The notes under the pieces are model-generated. The model worked only from the letters and a program-made list of their open reading frames with translations. It was not told where the DNA came from and made no database searches. This document shows, in pieces, positions 32,140-46,668 of a stretch of DNA of 64,000 nucleotides. This DNA is from Isoetes taiwanensis (lineage: Eukaryota > Streptophyta > Lycopodiopsida > Isoetales > Isoetaceae). Within the stretch, counting starts at the first letter, position 1; each line of letters starts with the position of its first letter. The translations under genes and the position numbers were made by a program. The stretch spans positions 124,001 through 188,000 of the forward strand of contig JAJEKV010000417.1 of the NCBI GenBank assembly GCA_021234155.1, written 5' to 3'.

Positions 32140-35100
32140 CTAGTAATGGTGCCCAGCGTTGCTGGGCATAAGTTAAGAATGTATAAATGATGTTCAAGAG
32201 AATGGTGAGATGCCCTAATGGATTGGTATTAGCTCAATATTCCGTTCCTTAATCAGCTAGCATCTTTAACACTTACGTGGAGCATCATTTTGGAATAATT
32301 CTTAAAAACATAGCGTGTTTTAAGGCTCTTTCCTTTTGTTTTAGTCTTTAATCTCTCAAAAAATAATAACGATAATCTTCCTCTTATTGTGCAGAGCATG
32401 TCCCCTTTTGCTTTCCACGGTCCACGTTGTTGTATCCGCCCTAAGAACCGCATTTTGCAATTGTTCCGACCTAACAATTGCATGTAAAAGCATGTCCTCT
32501 AATGCGGCGGTTTGTACATGGCTCGCGCAGCAAATTTCGAAGCTTCTAAATGTAAACAACATGCCATACATAAAATATTGCTCTATATTTTTGGTTTCAA
32601 TACCTCAAAGATTGAACTCATCGATAAACAAAAAAAAAGGGGGTGGGTGGGGGGAGGGGGTAAACAATAGTCTCTAGGCTTTTTGTTCATGAAACAATGG
32701 GCCACGTCTATTTTATAAAGGATATTGGAAACAATTGTTTATTTCCAAACCCTTAATCGAGATTGATGTTTATGAGGGTGTTTATGCAAACTTCTCCCCA
32801 AATACCAAACGAATTGGGCAAACATAATGTCTATTTCTTGATAGTGCTCTAATGTTATCTTAGCGATTTAACGTTGCTTTATTACTCAAAAAGCTGCAAG
32901 ACATAAGTAATTGCTTCAATTAAAAATCTATAGCCCATGCACATGTTAACACTCTAAGCATTTTTACATGTAGTCCAATATTTGGGGCGATTTCAGGTTG
33001 AATTCCACACTGACTATAGAATGTAAGTGAAATTCAATCAAACCATATGCACTTACATAAATTAAAACATTTTCAAGGCCTTTCCCACCAACTTTAATTC
33101 AGACTCAAGGATAATTGTGTATCAAGCACCATCTTCTACTATGGAGGTTAGATTACGCCCATTCAACAAAAGCCGGTAATCTGCCGAATCTTCAATCGCA
33201 TCTTGTGTGATCTGGTAAGAACGTTCTCTAAAGTGCCGAAAGACCAACATAACATGTTGCAATGACCAATATCAATGGCTTTGCAAGAGGCACCGCTTTG
33301 GCTTGATAACCGATGTAGTCGTTCAAATGAAACTTCACACCAATGCTTCGTCATCCTGGTGGCCGCCTCAAAGGACACTGCAGTTGGAATGCAAAAGAGA
33401 ACGCGGTAATCCCGCAAGCACGCCAAGTAGCGCAAAGATATATCGTTTCAATCGCCGAGCTTACAAAGGCAGCCATTCCTTCAAGAATCGGCGTGATGAT
33501 GGTACAGCCCGGCGAGGAGGTCAGTGGGAGCTCGCAACCAAAGAGTGTTCGAGAGGACATCTTCCCCGTAATTTATACCAACAAAACCTTCAAAACTCAG
33601 AGGCGATTGCAAAACCTAATTATAAATGCAAGAAATTCAAAGAAACTAACATGCAATGCAAGGACTTCACGAATGGCCTCAAAGACATTGAGATCTTCTT
33701 CATCCCATGCCTTCCAATCAGCCACCAAATCTGCCCAAATCTGTAGAATACGATCAATTTTCGCCGCCTCACTTGAGAGGGTTCGACATGTATTTAACCA
33801 ACGCCCAAGAAGGAGTGATGCGTCGTTTAAGCGGGAAGGAGGTGGTAGTCGCCAAAGACCTTTAAAATCCCTGCGAGAAATGAGGCAAGATGAAAGTTGC
33901 TCATTTACCATTGTAGACTTATGCAATGTACCGTAAATATCGGGTCAAAACAAACTTGTGGTGCGCTTAGCCAAGCTTGCTGCAAAAGCTTGGCAACAAT
34001 ATCCGCAATTGTCTCACCCGGACTTCCAAGCGGGAGAATTTGCTTCATCATTTTCTTCGGGTTCAAGATCGCCCCCAGCTCAGATTAGCAAACCATTGCG
34101 TAAAACCCAAGTTCTACAACCTGAAGTAACAGGACAACCAAAGATGTAAAATTTCTCGAGAAAAAATATCTCACAATCGGAGCAGATCCCATCATGGTGT
34201 GCATCAAGTCTTGATTGACAAAATAAAAGTAACAATGCATCAAATCTTCATAAGACGCGGGGGCTTATTTGATTCAATGACTAAAAGGTAACAATGCAAG
34301 CCATAAAATGCACTAACAACAAAATAGAGAGTGATGACCATCCCAAATATGGTGACTTCATTTTGGCCAGCAGATTCAGTCAATCAGTTAAATTTCAAAT
34401 ATGCATATCTTTGATTTAATCTAAACTTGAACAAAAACCAACTTCCAAATCAATCTTGTACCTACTAGTAAATTGCCCACCGTTGGTGGGCTTTAGATGT
34501 AATTGTTCAACTTTTGTGATCATTCCATGTTATTGTTCACAAACAATCGGTTAGTAATGTGTTACCAGGTGTTTGAGGAGCCCCGTAAATTTATCGGATG
34601 AATTATGTTAAATCTGGCAATAATTTGGCAATTAGGATCCTCCAAATAAGCATTTAACGGGATCCATTTTTCACCAAGCATTAGGAAGACGGGAGTCAAA
34701 AGGGGACAAAAAAATAGTGGTGCATATGAAGGTGGAAGCTAATTAATAAGGGCAAGGGACAGCGAGGCAAGCTCTGACGCGTGCCATAAACAAAGTTGAT
34801 ATTAAAGTTATTGTTTGTGCGTATATAAAGTGAGATACTACGTGATATTATAGGTTATTATTTTAAAAAGTAATAGTGCCCAAATTTTCTTTGGGATTAG
34901 TTACTAGCAAGTTCCATGGGCATAGTACACCATACAAACATTTTGGCCGACAAAAAAAAAAAAAAAAAAACAAACAAACAAACAAACAAAAAGAAAAGTG
35001 AGCGCACATGGCGATGCAAAGTGATCTAATCAAAGGGTCCTTACTCGTACAAAGGAGCCATCATATTAGGGTTTCAGCTCTATATTTATCGTAGTGGTAG

Positions 35101-36565
35101 AGTATATCTAGGTATTGTACTAATGCCATGTTATGTTAAATGTAGATATGTGATCTTGAGATTTCAGGAGCAATTAGAGCAAAAGCAATTTTCCAGATTT
35201 TAAATGCAAGAAAGGAAACAATCTACAAATGTGAAGTTGAAATGAAATGAACCGAGAATGAAATGAAAAGTCTACTATTTGAAAACCGCACTTGAGAGAG
35301 GATCTTAGATCAACGAGTTTTTCCCACCACAATACTCCAAGTTCGCGGTGTTCCTAAAGGTTTATCATGAGATCAAGGATGGTTGTTAAAGTATTAGGGT
35401 AATCTGTTCTTTGGTCCTTTTTTAAAATGGAGGAGAGGCAAAGGAATAAATGAAATGCACGAAATTGGAATCACAGAATAGGTTTACCGAGAATCTAGAA
35501 ATGGTGGCTTTTTTCATCTTGTTAGATCCTTCATCACCAACAAAGTAAGGATAGTCAATAAGTATTTACAATTAAGGCTTTCTTTTTTCTTGCAGAGCTG
35601 CGGTATAAAATTGTGGAAGCCCCTGAGGCGCTTCTTACTTCCATATCTTTTTACGCACCTTATCGCCAGAGATTTGCCATGGAAAAAAGGGCACTATTCA
35701 TGCTTGCTAGAATCAAAAGGTGAAGAACACGGGCAGTTACAAAAATAAACGAAAATAAATCATGGCAACGAAATGCAATTCCATTCATGCGGTCGTTACA
35801 ATGGCATTCAAATCGAAGCCATGTCTAATAATATCCGGATGTAGCAAAATCCCCTTGTCGAGATTCACAATACACGCATCAGAACCATAATCCCAAGAGC
35901 ATGCACGAAGGTGACATCCTATTTTAGCTCCCGCTTGCAAAAACCACCTTGATTATTATTATTTGAAAAAAGAAGCAAAGTTACTACGAATTTAAATATG
36001 CAAAGAACGAAAAAAGGTTGCCATAGCAATTCACCATAAAAATCTTTGGCAGCTTTCTCACTCCAAAAGGCTTTGACAACGGATATGTATAAAGTGGACT
36101 ACACCAAGGACATTCTGTTTGTCCCACTATTTGGTAAACATCTGCCGAGTTTATTTGTCCACTTATGACAAATAGTTTCTTTAATTACCTACAATGAATA
36201 CATCAAAAATTTAGCTTGAATCTCTAAAACATCATGCCTTGATGCTATTTATTTGTAGGACATGTAGGATGATAGCAAGTAAAAGAATGGTGCAGACCAC
36301 CATTTTACTTGCACAAATAGCGACTAATAATGATGAATAATAACTTTCTAGCAAATAGAAAAGCTAGCATAATGTTGCAAATGTACACAAACAAATTTGA
36401 ATTACCTAAAAAGAGTCTTCAAATCTGGATAACTAAGAATGAGACTTTATAGCATTAATTTGAAATATCACATTGCTTCCTATGACATCCAATTCTAACT
36501 TGGCATCCGCAATAGACACATAGACTTTAAACCGCAAAAATGCGGTTTTAAAAATGCGACCTTTA

Positions 36566-36985
36566 AAGATGGGACCTCCCTCGATATCAGGGGTTTTCGA
36601 TCCGCCCAAGAATTTCTCAAGCCCAAGGAAGTACTGCTTACCCATTGATCCGGGCTTGTAGTAATCCACGAGCCCATACGTGCTCTGCAAATCCCATGAG
36701 CACCATTTCAAACACAAACAGAGTGTATGGGTCTGCCCAATAGTCGTAAGTCCCCTGCTGGTGGAAACACTCCAGTTCGAAACCATGGTAGTGCGGTTTC
36801 TTTGCAAGATCAGACCCAGCTTTCCGAAAATTTCGGGTGCAATTGCCCTCGCTGCTCCAAGCATTGCATAACGCCGTTTATTATTTCCGCATACACCGGC
36901 CGACTTGGAACTATGAATCCTCTGGCTAACCATACGGATCCATTAATCCCAAGGGATCAAAGCCGTAGTCCCGATCAATCTGCAT
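36566..36985 (-). pseudogene. Captured Lhca3-type fragment, copy 2
   Basis: Minus-strand pieces read [20 protein letters not shown] followed by GLI, and [20 protein letters not shown] followed by KFLGGS and GGPIF. These are hallmarks of Lhca3: the first transmembrane helix, the stromal loop and the approach to the third helix. The part in between is in another frame (ETALPWF region). There is no start codon, transit peptide or C-terminal helix. Orientation and extent match copy 1 at 14325-14735. Confidence 0.83.
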
Positions 36986-37424
36986 TTTGTGTTACAACAT
37001 CTTTGGAACATATCGAGCAAAAGGTTTTGTGGTCGCCATTGCAAAGGTTTTGTGGTCGCCAGGAGAAATTTTGCGTAAGAATGTAGAAAAAGATGAGAGG
37101 ATCTACATCAAAAAGCATCAAGTCTACCACGTTTGGCCTCAAGTTTTAAAAAATAATGACACCATAGCTTAGCATAACTTGGATAGCTGTTCAACCTACT
37201 CCAATGATCTCCTGAAAGTGAAAGAATGTGACAAACATTGGACTGACTCCCAAAGTGTCCAAAAGCCGCTTAACGCACTGTGTCGCCAGTAAACATTGTT
37301 GGTTCATTGTTGGTTTTGATGAAATGGCAAAGCTTCCCTAGAGCCTTTTGCAATGGAGGATAATGCACACCTAAAACAGCATTGTGTAGCAAGTCTTAAA
37401 TGATTTCCACAGTTGTACAGCCCA

Positions 37425-37738
37425 TGTTAGAATCAGCCTGTAATTGTTCGTACACGTGGCAGTGATGGATTAACCCAAATGCACGGCCTTGATTATGGTA
37501 ACTGGATCTGAACCGACACAAGGCAGGAGAAAAGGCTGGAGCGAGACCCTAGTGTAGAACGGAGTTTGGAAGGCAGCGTTTGTCTGGATGAATCCGTTTG
37601 TATCAGAATCGTGGGAGTCTCAGGTTTGAGCAGTTGATCGCTTGGGCTGTCGGGGTGTAGAGGTTAGTTGGCTGCAGGAAGTGTCAGCCATATTTTGTGA
37701 CTGTGTGAGCAAAAGCCAGGGACTGCCCAGATCCGTCA
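37425..37738 (+). repeat. Left LTR of the plus-strand Copia element
   Basis: About 314 bp, from TGTTAG to CCGTCA, directly followed by the primer-binding site. Matches the LTR at 45855-46166. Confidence 0.85.
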
Positions 37739-38624
37739 GTGGTATCAGAGCCAGGCTGATTGGCAAGCAGGGATGGCGAGCAGATTGGCACTCACCTATC
37801 TGAATAGCACAGAAGTATTTGATGGAGAAATCGGATTCCAATTGTGGAAGGCCAAGATTATGCAGGCACTGAAGGTGGATAAGCTCTGGGATCTGGTTGA
37901 TCCGGAAAGGTCAGGACTGAATGTGAAAGGTAAGAAACCAGCCACACCAGTAGCACTCAAAATATCGGTGAAAACAGAATCAGGAAGCAAAGAGACAAAG
38001 GAGGAAGTTCCAGATGAGGAGAAAGAGGAGAGGGCAAGAGCCATAATCATGGCGAAGCTGAGTGGAGACATAATGCTGGAGATACAAAATTTATCAGCGG
38101 CAGAGATGTGGATGTATTTGATCGAGAGGTACGAAGAGGTGACCTCTTCCCAAATAGATGTTTTAGAAATGAGGATGCGCACACTGCAATATCAGAAAGG
38201 GGATAAGGTAAATGAGCTATTTCGGAAATTCAGAATATTGTTTCACGATCTTGAGGGAGCTGGAGCAGCGTACTCCGAGCGAGCTAAGGTAAATGCTATT
38301 GCACGTGCTTTTCAAAATTCGTTTAAAGATATTGCTAGATTAACAAGGCGCACTGCAAAAACCTTGGATGAAGCAATAGAAACAATAAGAACTGAGTTAG
38401 AACAGGAAGAAGTGGCAGAGCAAATCCAGAAGATACAAAGTGAGCAGCGGCGAGGTGAAGAACAGCCCGTCGCATTGTATGCTGGTGAGAGAGGACGAGG
38501 CCGTGGAAGAGGCCGAGGCAGGGGGAGCATGACAAGCATACAGTGCTATGGATGTGAGGAGTATGGGCACATAAAGGCAGAGTGTCCCAATAGAGGAAGA
38601 TGGAGCCGAGGACGGGGATCACGT

Positions 38625-39297
38625 TGTTAGAAAATGTGCTTCTCAATATGCCTAGCAAGATAACTTGAAAGACTACTTGTTTCACAAATCTTTATTCAAC
38701 CTTGGGAGCCAAAAGGTGGTCTCTAATCCCAAGTCTATTGAAAACAAGTACAAGTAATAGTTCAAGTGATAATCATCTAGCAATAATCATAAAATCACTT
38801 CATGATCATAATAGTCCTTTTCTAGATGGTTTAAACAATAACTTAAACTAGTAAACCATTGAAATCACTGTAGCATAGTTACTGTAGCTACAGTATTGAC
38901 CAAAATACTGTAGCTGGGTTGACCACGAACTATTCCTCTGCTAATCCGGCCTTGAAATCTTCTGTGTTAACGTCTCCACATTGCTAGCTCCTTCTCGAGC
39001 ATATATATCTTCATTCCGACGGTGTAGGGGCCAGATCAACTTGCTAAACTAGGAGAAAACCGTGTTCTTCATTATCCCACAGGCATACGTGAGAAAATCG
39101 ACACCTCAGGAATTATCCCACATGCACATTAGAAGAAACGGGCTTTTCTCAACCATTGAAGCTTAGGTTTAGAAAAATAAGCAATAAACACTTCAAATGT
39201 TCGAATGTTTGAATCAACCTTAGGCACCATGGATTTTCAACCTTGTGTGAGGTAACCATGCACTTGATTATCAACCTGAAGCTGACCAAATACCAAC
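38625..39297 (-). repeat. LTR of the minus-strand Copia element
   Basis: About 673 bp. On the plus strand it begins TGTTAGAAAATG and ends ATACCAACA, giving matching TG..CA termini on either strand. It contains the repeated word CTGTAGC/TACAGTA at 38870-38910. Confidence 0.7.
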
Positions 39298-42200
39298 ACT
39301 CCTCCTCAGCTTCTTTAGTTGATAACATTAAGACAGTTTCTGAACTGATTGAATTTATTCTCAGCCAAAGCTTTAGTTAAGATGTCAGCTGTTTGATCTC
39401 CAGTCTTTATATACCTCATTTGAATAACCTTCTTTTCTGCTAAATCTCTGATAAAGTGGATGTTGAGCTCGATGTGTTTTGTTCTCTCATGTGCAACTGG
39501 GTTTTTCACTATTGCAATACAACTTTGACTATCTGTGAAGATTTCAGTGGCTTCAACCTGTTCACAATTTAGTTCATTTAATAACCTTTTCAACCAAGCA
39601 ATCTCCTTGGCTACTAGAGAGGCAGCTGCATATTCTGCTTCAGCAGAACTCATGGCTATGGCTGACTGTTTTTTGCATCTCCAAGTAACAACTCCTCCAG
39701 CCAGAAAAATTGCATAACCTGAAGTTGACTTTCTACATTCCAAGTCACCTCCCCAATCTGCATCACTATATGCAAGTAATTTCAAATTGTCAGAGGTATA
39801 ACAAATTCCATGATTCTGAGTACCTTTCAAGTATTTGAGCACTCGTTTTCCAGCTTCCCAGAGTTCCTTAGTAGGATTATGACATCTTCTACTTAATATG
39901 TTTACTGCATATGCTATATCAGGCCTGGTACTATTTGCCAAGTATAGTAAACAGCCAACTAATGCCCTATAGGGAATGAATTCCATGTCGCTATTTCTTT
40001 ATCGGTTTGCTCTTGATTGTCGGGCCAACTTTGTGGCCTTGGTAGCATTGGAATTTTTGCTGCATTTGCATTTGCCAGATTAAATCTCTCCAGCATGTTT
40101 TCCACATGTTTACTTTGGCTCAACTTTAATGTCTTTTCTTGTTTGTTTCTGACCACATCTATTCCTAGAAACTTCTTCAACTCACCAAGATCAGTCATTT
40201 GAAAACGTGATTTGAGAATATTTTTGCATTCATCCAATAATCTCATAGAATTTGCTACCATAATGCAATCATCCACATAAAAGTGCAATGATGCAAAAAT
40301 TATCTTCTTTTTCAAATCATACGGGTTTCCATCATTTTTAATTTTTCAAAACTTTGTTCCTTCAAGAAATGATCCATGCATAGATACCATTCTCTTGGAG
40401 ATTGTTTTAGACCATAGACTGCCTGTTTAATTTCAGACCATGTTTTTATCTTTTTCAAATCCAGGTGGCTGTTTCATGTATGCTTCTTCTTCAAGGATAG
40501 CATTTAAGAAAGCAGTTTTTACATCCATGTGATGTAGTTCCAAACCTAGAGCATTTGCCATTGCCAAAAGAATTCTAATGCTAGTAAGTTTGACAATTGG
40601 AGAGTATGTCTCCTCATAATCTCTTCCCCTTTTTTGAGTAAATCCTTGTGCTACTAACCTAGCTTTGTATTTCCTTGTACCATCAAGGGTTTTGTTTTAT
40701 TCGAAAATCCACTTGCTTCCAATAATATTTTTCCCCTTTTCTGGTTTGACCAGATCATAGGTTTTTGTGTCTTCAAAAGATGTCAACTCATCTTCCATGG
40801 CTTTTAACCATTCAATTTTATTCACACTATTTTGCACTTCTTCAAAGGTTTCTGGTATTAGCTCATTTTCTAGAATGGTCATAATTTGTTCATAAGGTAT
40901 TTCCTCTTCCTCTTTTTTCCTTTCAATTCGTCTGCTTCTACCTTGTTCAGTTCTTCCATATTGCATTTCTCCTAACCCTGCCTCCTCAATTAATCTTTGA
41001 GCTTGAGTTTTTCTTTTTCTTCCCATATTTTCTTGAACATTTTCTGCCTCAGGTATATTTTCAGCTGGTACCACAGTAGTTTCCTTTTCCCCATTTTCTG
41101 CACTTATATGCTCCATGTCTGAACAAGTGTCTGAGACATCATTCTTTTCATTATCTTCATCATCATCCAGATCTACCTTGTTCTTATTTACATCAGAACT
41201 TTGCTCCTGGATTTTGACTCCTTTTTTGTATCTATTTTTATAGACAACCTTTTCATTGAATAAGACGTCTCTGCTAATAATAATGGTTTGCTTTTCTGGT
41301 ATAAAAATTCTGTAGCCTTTTGATTCAGTGTCATATCCCACTAAGAAACCTATCTCTGCTTTATCATCCAACTTCTTTCTCAATTCTATTGGCTTGTGTA
41401 CATAACATAAACAACCATATGTTTTGAGCCAGTCAAAATTTAATCTTTCATTTGGATTCCAAACTAGATTAGGTATCTTACCTTTTATACTTGCAGATGG
41501 TAGCATGTTTTGAACTCGGATTGCAGTTCTCAAAGCCTCCTCCCATAAGTTTCTTGGTAAACCACTTTGTTTAAGCATTGCCCTTACTGCATCCAAAATT
41601 GTCCTATTTTTCCTTTCAAAGCAGTTCCATTTTTTGTTGAGGACTAAATCTGCAAAGTTAGTTGTCTTTTGATGCCATGATTAATGCAAAAACTTCTAAA
41701 CTTTTGTGATAGGTATTCTCCTCCTCGGTCAGATCTAACACATTTGATTTTTAGACCAGTTTCTCTTTCAACTTCAGCCACAAATTGTTTGAATGCTTGT
41801 AATGCTTGAGATTTTCTTGTCAAGCAATAGATTGTGCATTTTCTGCTATAGTCATCAATGAATGTAATGAAGTATCTATGATTTGTCCTACTTTTTACAT
41901 TCAAGGGGGCCACATAGGTCAGTATGAATGAGTTCTAAAACTTGTTTTGTCTTTGATTCCCTTCTTTTGAAAGGTAGTCTATTCAATTTCCCAACCGCAC
42001 ATCCTTCACATAATGGATCTTCCTTTCTGTGTCCTTTGCGGAGTTTATAACTCCAAGCTTACGTAAAGTTCTTAGATTGTGATAATGTGTATGTGCTAGC
42101 TTCTGTTATGCCATAATTCTAAATCGCTTCTTGAATTATGTTTACATTGTTTGCCATAAGACCATGCATTTGAAATAAGTTCCCCATCCTCTTTGCTCGA

Positions 42201-42433
42201 AATTTTAGAATTCCATTCATAAGAACATTACATTCTTTGGAGTCAAAAGTAATTTTGTACCCCAAGTCTACAAGCTGACTCACAGAAATCAGATTCTTAA
42301 TAATAACTGGCACACACAACACATCTTCTATATTTACAATGTTCCCCTCCAGATCTTCAAGTTGTAATAATCCTTTACCCTGAATCTCAGTTAGAGCTCC
42401 ATTTCCAACTTGAATTTGCTTAGAATTAAGCTT
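38625..42433 (-). mobile_element. Second Copia element, incomplete, inserted in opposite orientation
   Basis: Lies within the plus-strand Copia element, between its gag and its protease. In minus-strand order it shows part of a protease/GAG-pre-integrase region (from 42433), integrase (RSDRGGEYLS), a variable acidic linker, reverse transcriptase (FYVDDCIMV), RNase H (YSDADWGGD) and one LTR (39297-38625, TGTTGG to CTAACA) after a purine stretch GAAGCTGAGGAGG. Only one LTR is seen and no gag, so it is an incomplete fossil with a few breaks. It belongs to a different Copia lineage from its host, with clearly different protein sequence. Confidence 0.82.
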
Positions 42434-45400
42434 CGTGGGTGGCAAGCGTTAGTGGAGAAGCTGGCAGTAAAGAGGACGAAAAACCAGTTATTGGAGCACT
42501 GACAGATGAGGAGGTAAGTAAAAGTAGACCCAATTATAATTATGTAAATGCTTGCAAATCGGAGAAGGCTAACATCTTGACTTTAGATTCTGGAGCTGAA
42601 GTCTCCGTAGTTAATTCTCACGGACTGTTGAAAAATGTTAAGTCTAGTGAAAAATCAAGGGCGGTACAGATGGGGAATGGTGCAGAGCAAACGGTGTCCG
42701 GACGAGGGGAGCTGAAATTGCCAATAGGAGAGAAGAATGTTCTTAACATTCCGGACACATTGTATACCCCTGGAATGCTGTTTAATTTGGTATCAGTAGC
42801 AAATATTGTGGATAATGGTTTTGATTTGTTTTTCCACAAACATGGCTGTAAGTTCATTAAAAATGGAGTGAAAGTATTTGAAGCACAACGTAATGGAAAC
42901 TTGTTTCAGATAGATTTGAAATCCATTAACAAAGTTTGCTTGATGGATGATTTGCATTCATGGCATTTGAGATTAGCGCATGCAGGATACAATAATATCA
43001 AGATGGCTAAAAGGCATGAACTATTGGAAGATCTGATATTCAAGGATGAAAATCATGGTATCTGCGAAGCTTGTATGCTTGGAAAGCAAACCAGATTGCC
43101 TTTTGAAAATAAAGGAAATCGTGCATTAGGATTATTAGAACTAATTCATTCTGATGTATGTGGTCCTATGCAAGTGCAGAGCCTTGGAGGCAAATCTTAC
43201 TTTGCCACCTTTATAGATGACTTTAGCAGGCGCACGAAGTGCTATTTTCTTAAGACCAAGGATGAAGTGTATAAAGCCTTCAAGCTGTTCACAGCAGAGG
43301 TAGAACGAGAGAAGTCATTGCAAGTGAAGTGTCTAAGATCAGACCTTGGGGGAGAGTATAGGTCCGATGAATTTAGGGAGTATAGTCAATTGCACGGTAT
43401 CAAAAGACAGTACACTTGTCGATACACTCCTATTGCAATGGAGTAGCCGGCGGAAAAAAATCGAACCATTATGAATGCGGCCGGAGTATGCTTAAGCATG
43501 CAAAGCTTACCCAATTATTTGTGGGGAGAAGATTCTTAAAACAGCGTGTTACATACAAAATGACTTCCCACCGCGGTGAAAGTGAGAGGTGCGATTACCG
43601 TAAGAAATTTGGACAGGTAAAAGACAGTCAGTCAGAAGATTTAAGATATATGGATGTCTAGCATACATGTTGGTTCCAGAAGAACTGAGACAAAAACTTG
43701 ATAGCAGAAGCATTTGCACTTTCTTGGTAGGATATGATGAGCAGACGAACGGATACAGACTGTATGACCCAATCACCCGAAGGATCCACATAAGCAGGGA
43801 CGTTGTGTTTGATGAAACTGTGTTGTATAAAAATAGGAAGGAATTAAACAGCTTGGAAATGAGAGAATGGATACCTTTGGAATATACAGAAGACAATGAA
43901 AGACAGGAACCTGAAAAGTTCATGGATGTACAGGTACATACTCCCGTGGATGTAGGTGATGAGACGGATATTGAACCGGATGAAGCACATGAGGTCATAG
44001 AGGCCGAAAGTGTGTTTCATACACCGGAAAGAACACGTGAGGAGGTGCATGAAGCTATAGATGCTGATAGTGCACCAAGTGTTGAGCATGAAGAAGAGCA
44101 GGGAATAGCAGCAGACAGAATTGAGGAAATGCGTGCAGCAGAGGAGGAAATTGTTGAGACAAGACCTAGAAGTCGAAGCCGTCGTAGAGAAGTTGAGCTT
44201 TGAGGGCGAGCTGCCCCTTGACCGAGCTCTATGGCAGAACAAAAAGGGAGCCAAAGCCGAAGGTAATATCTTGCATTGTGGAACCTAAAACAATAGAACA
44301 AGCAATGTCAGGGCCGGATGCAGGAATGTGGAAGAAGGCAATGGAAAGTGAATTGGATTCCTTCAAACGCATTAACAGAACTTATGCTTTGGGTAGCTCG
44401 CCCAAGGACAAAAATGTTGTAGGTAGCGGTGTGGTTGTTCAAAATCAAAAGAAATGCCGATGGCTCAAAGAAAGGTACAAAGGCTAGGCTAGTCATGGCG
44501 GGATATCTGCAGAAGCAGGAGTAGATTACAAAGATACATTCTCGCCTATTGTGAAGTTGACCAGCGTAAGAACACTGTTGGCTCTGGCAGTACAGCAGAA
44601 CATGGAGATAGAACACATGGATGTGAAAACTGCTTTCCTGAATGGAGATTTGGAGGAAGAAATATTTATGGAGCAGCCGCAAGGATATGAACAAGGGAAG
44701 GACATGGTATGCAAACTAAAGAAAGCAATATATGGCTTGAGGCAGGCATCCAGACAATGGTACTTGTGTATGAATAAATTTTTAGTATCCATCGGATTCA
44801 GGAAACTCAAAACAGAGGGCAATCTATACATGTGGAAAGAAAGGGATAAATGTTTGATCATGGCTTTGTATGTAGATGACTGTGTCATTGTTAGCAATGA
44901 CAAGGATTGGGTAAATAAATGCAAAATGCTCTTGAAGAGGCGTTTTCAGATGACAGATGTGGGAGATCTTAAAAAACTTTTGGGAATGGAGGTTAGAAGA
45001 AATCGATCAAATGGGGAGTTGTATTTGACACAAGAGCAGTACATCAAGAAAATGTTAAGCAGATTCAGGATGGTAGATTGTAATCCTGCCAAAACTCCAA
45101 TTGCGCCGGGCACGAGAATTAGTAGCAGAATGTGCCCCACGTCTTCGTTAGAAATTCAGGAAATGAAGTCTAAACCCTATCGTGAATTGGTTGGTAGTTT
45201 GCTCTATGCTGCAAATTGTACCAGGCCGGACATCACTTATGCTGTCAATTTGCTCAGCAGATTCAATAATAATCCAGGCATACAGCATTGGATAGCTGCT
45301 AAACGAGTGTTGAGGTATTTGAAGGAGACAATTAATCATGGCATTCGATTCACTCGAAGTGAAAAGGTCGAGCTAGTAGGATATGCAGACGCAGATTGGG

Positions 45401-45854
45401 GAGGAGACATAGATGACAGAAAATCCACTTCTGGATATATCTGCAAAATTGGAGATACACCCATATCATGGGCATGCAAGAAACAAGAGTGTGTAGCAAA
45501 GTCAAGCGCAGAAGCAGAATATGTGGCAGTTTCCTTGGCAGCATCAGAAGTCATATGGCTTCGGAGAATGCTGGATGAATTGGGGTATGCGAATGGCAAG
45601 GCCACATTGCTCTCTTGTGATAGGATAAGTGGGGGTTGCTATGAGTAGAAATCCCACCTGCCACTCTAGAACAAAGCATATAGAGATACATCATCACTTC
45701 ATAAGAGACGAAGTTGAGAAGGGAGAAATCGACGTAAGACATATTTCGACAAATTTACAACAGGTGACATGTTGACTAAAGTTTTAACAGAGCCTAAATT
45801 AAGATTGGCCAAAGATCAAGTAGGAGTATCGATTATACAGCTGGCTGGGGGAGA

Positions 45855-46166
45855 TTGTTAGAATCACCTGTAATTGTTCGCATTAACGTGGCGTTGATGG
45901 ATTAACCCAAATGCACGGCCTTGATTATGGTAATGGATCTGAACCGACACAAGCGGGGAGAAAAGTGGGAGCGAGACCCTAGTGTAGAACGGAGTTTGGA
46001 AGGAAGGCGTTTGTCCGATGAATCGATTGTATCGTAATCGTGGGAGTCTCGGGTTTGAGCGGTTGATCGCTTGGGCTCCGGGTGTAGAGGTTAGTTGGTC
46101 TGCAGGAAGTGTCACCATATTTTGTGACCGTGTGAGCAAAAGCCGAGGGACCGCCTGCATCCGTCC
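45855..46166 (+). repeat. Right LTR of the plus-strand Copia element
   Basis: About 312 bp following the purine tract. It aligns with the left LTR along its length. Differences fall almost only at CTG, CAG or CCG triplets. Confidence 0.85.
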
Positions 46167-46635
46167 GCCCAATGAGACCGATTGATGCTAAATCTACTAC
46201 GAAATAGTGATTTTGTCGTTGTACGCAGAGATCATTCGGTTGATTGTTATGCTGGAATATGTTGTGTAGCCGATGCAGCCATTTGGTTCTCCCGAAACAA
46301 AACACCGGCAACGGCCCCGATGCCCTATCTGCCTTCACTTAGCCTCCAACAACAACTCATTTGCCCTACTTAAAACAAATCATCTTCGACCAATTAAAAT
46401 GGTGCAGGCTGGCCATCCATCGCCGGATATGGGTCTTGGCTATGGAGACGGCGGGGCCAAGACTGAACCCTAATACCTCCAAACCCACCCTCGCGTCATA
46501 GCTCGCCATTGGGCATCTTAGCCAAGAAGATAGCCATAGCCAAGAGCTTGGCCGACACCACCATCGCTCCTCCTTGCAAAACTTATCATAGAAGAGAGGG
46601 GATTTGGACGGAAACTTTTGTGTGTTGGACGGGAG

Positions 46636-46668
<33 letters not shown>

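Larger units (their letters stand above)
37425..46166 (+). mobile_element. Copia LTR retrotransposon, interrupted by a second Copia element
   Basis: LTRs at 37425-37738 and 45855-46166, each beginning TGTTAGAATCA. The target duplication GCCCA stands at 37420-37424 and 46167-46171. The primer-binding site TGGTATCAGAGCC starts at 37740 and a purine tract GGCTGGGGGAGA precedes the right LTR. Gag (from 37773) has the UBN2/Copia-type domain and a CCHC knuckle. The protease, GAG-pre-integrase, integrase, reverse transcriptase (YVDDCVIV) and RNase H (YADADWGGD) parts follow in Copia order from 42436 to about 45820. A minus-strand Copia piece occupies 38625-42433. The element looks broken, with several breaks besides that insertion, and is probably young since reading frames are otherwise well kept. 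Confidence 0.88.
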
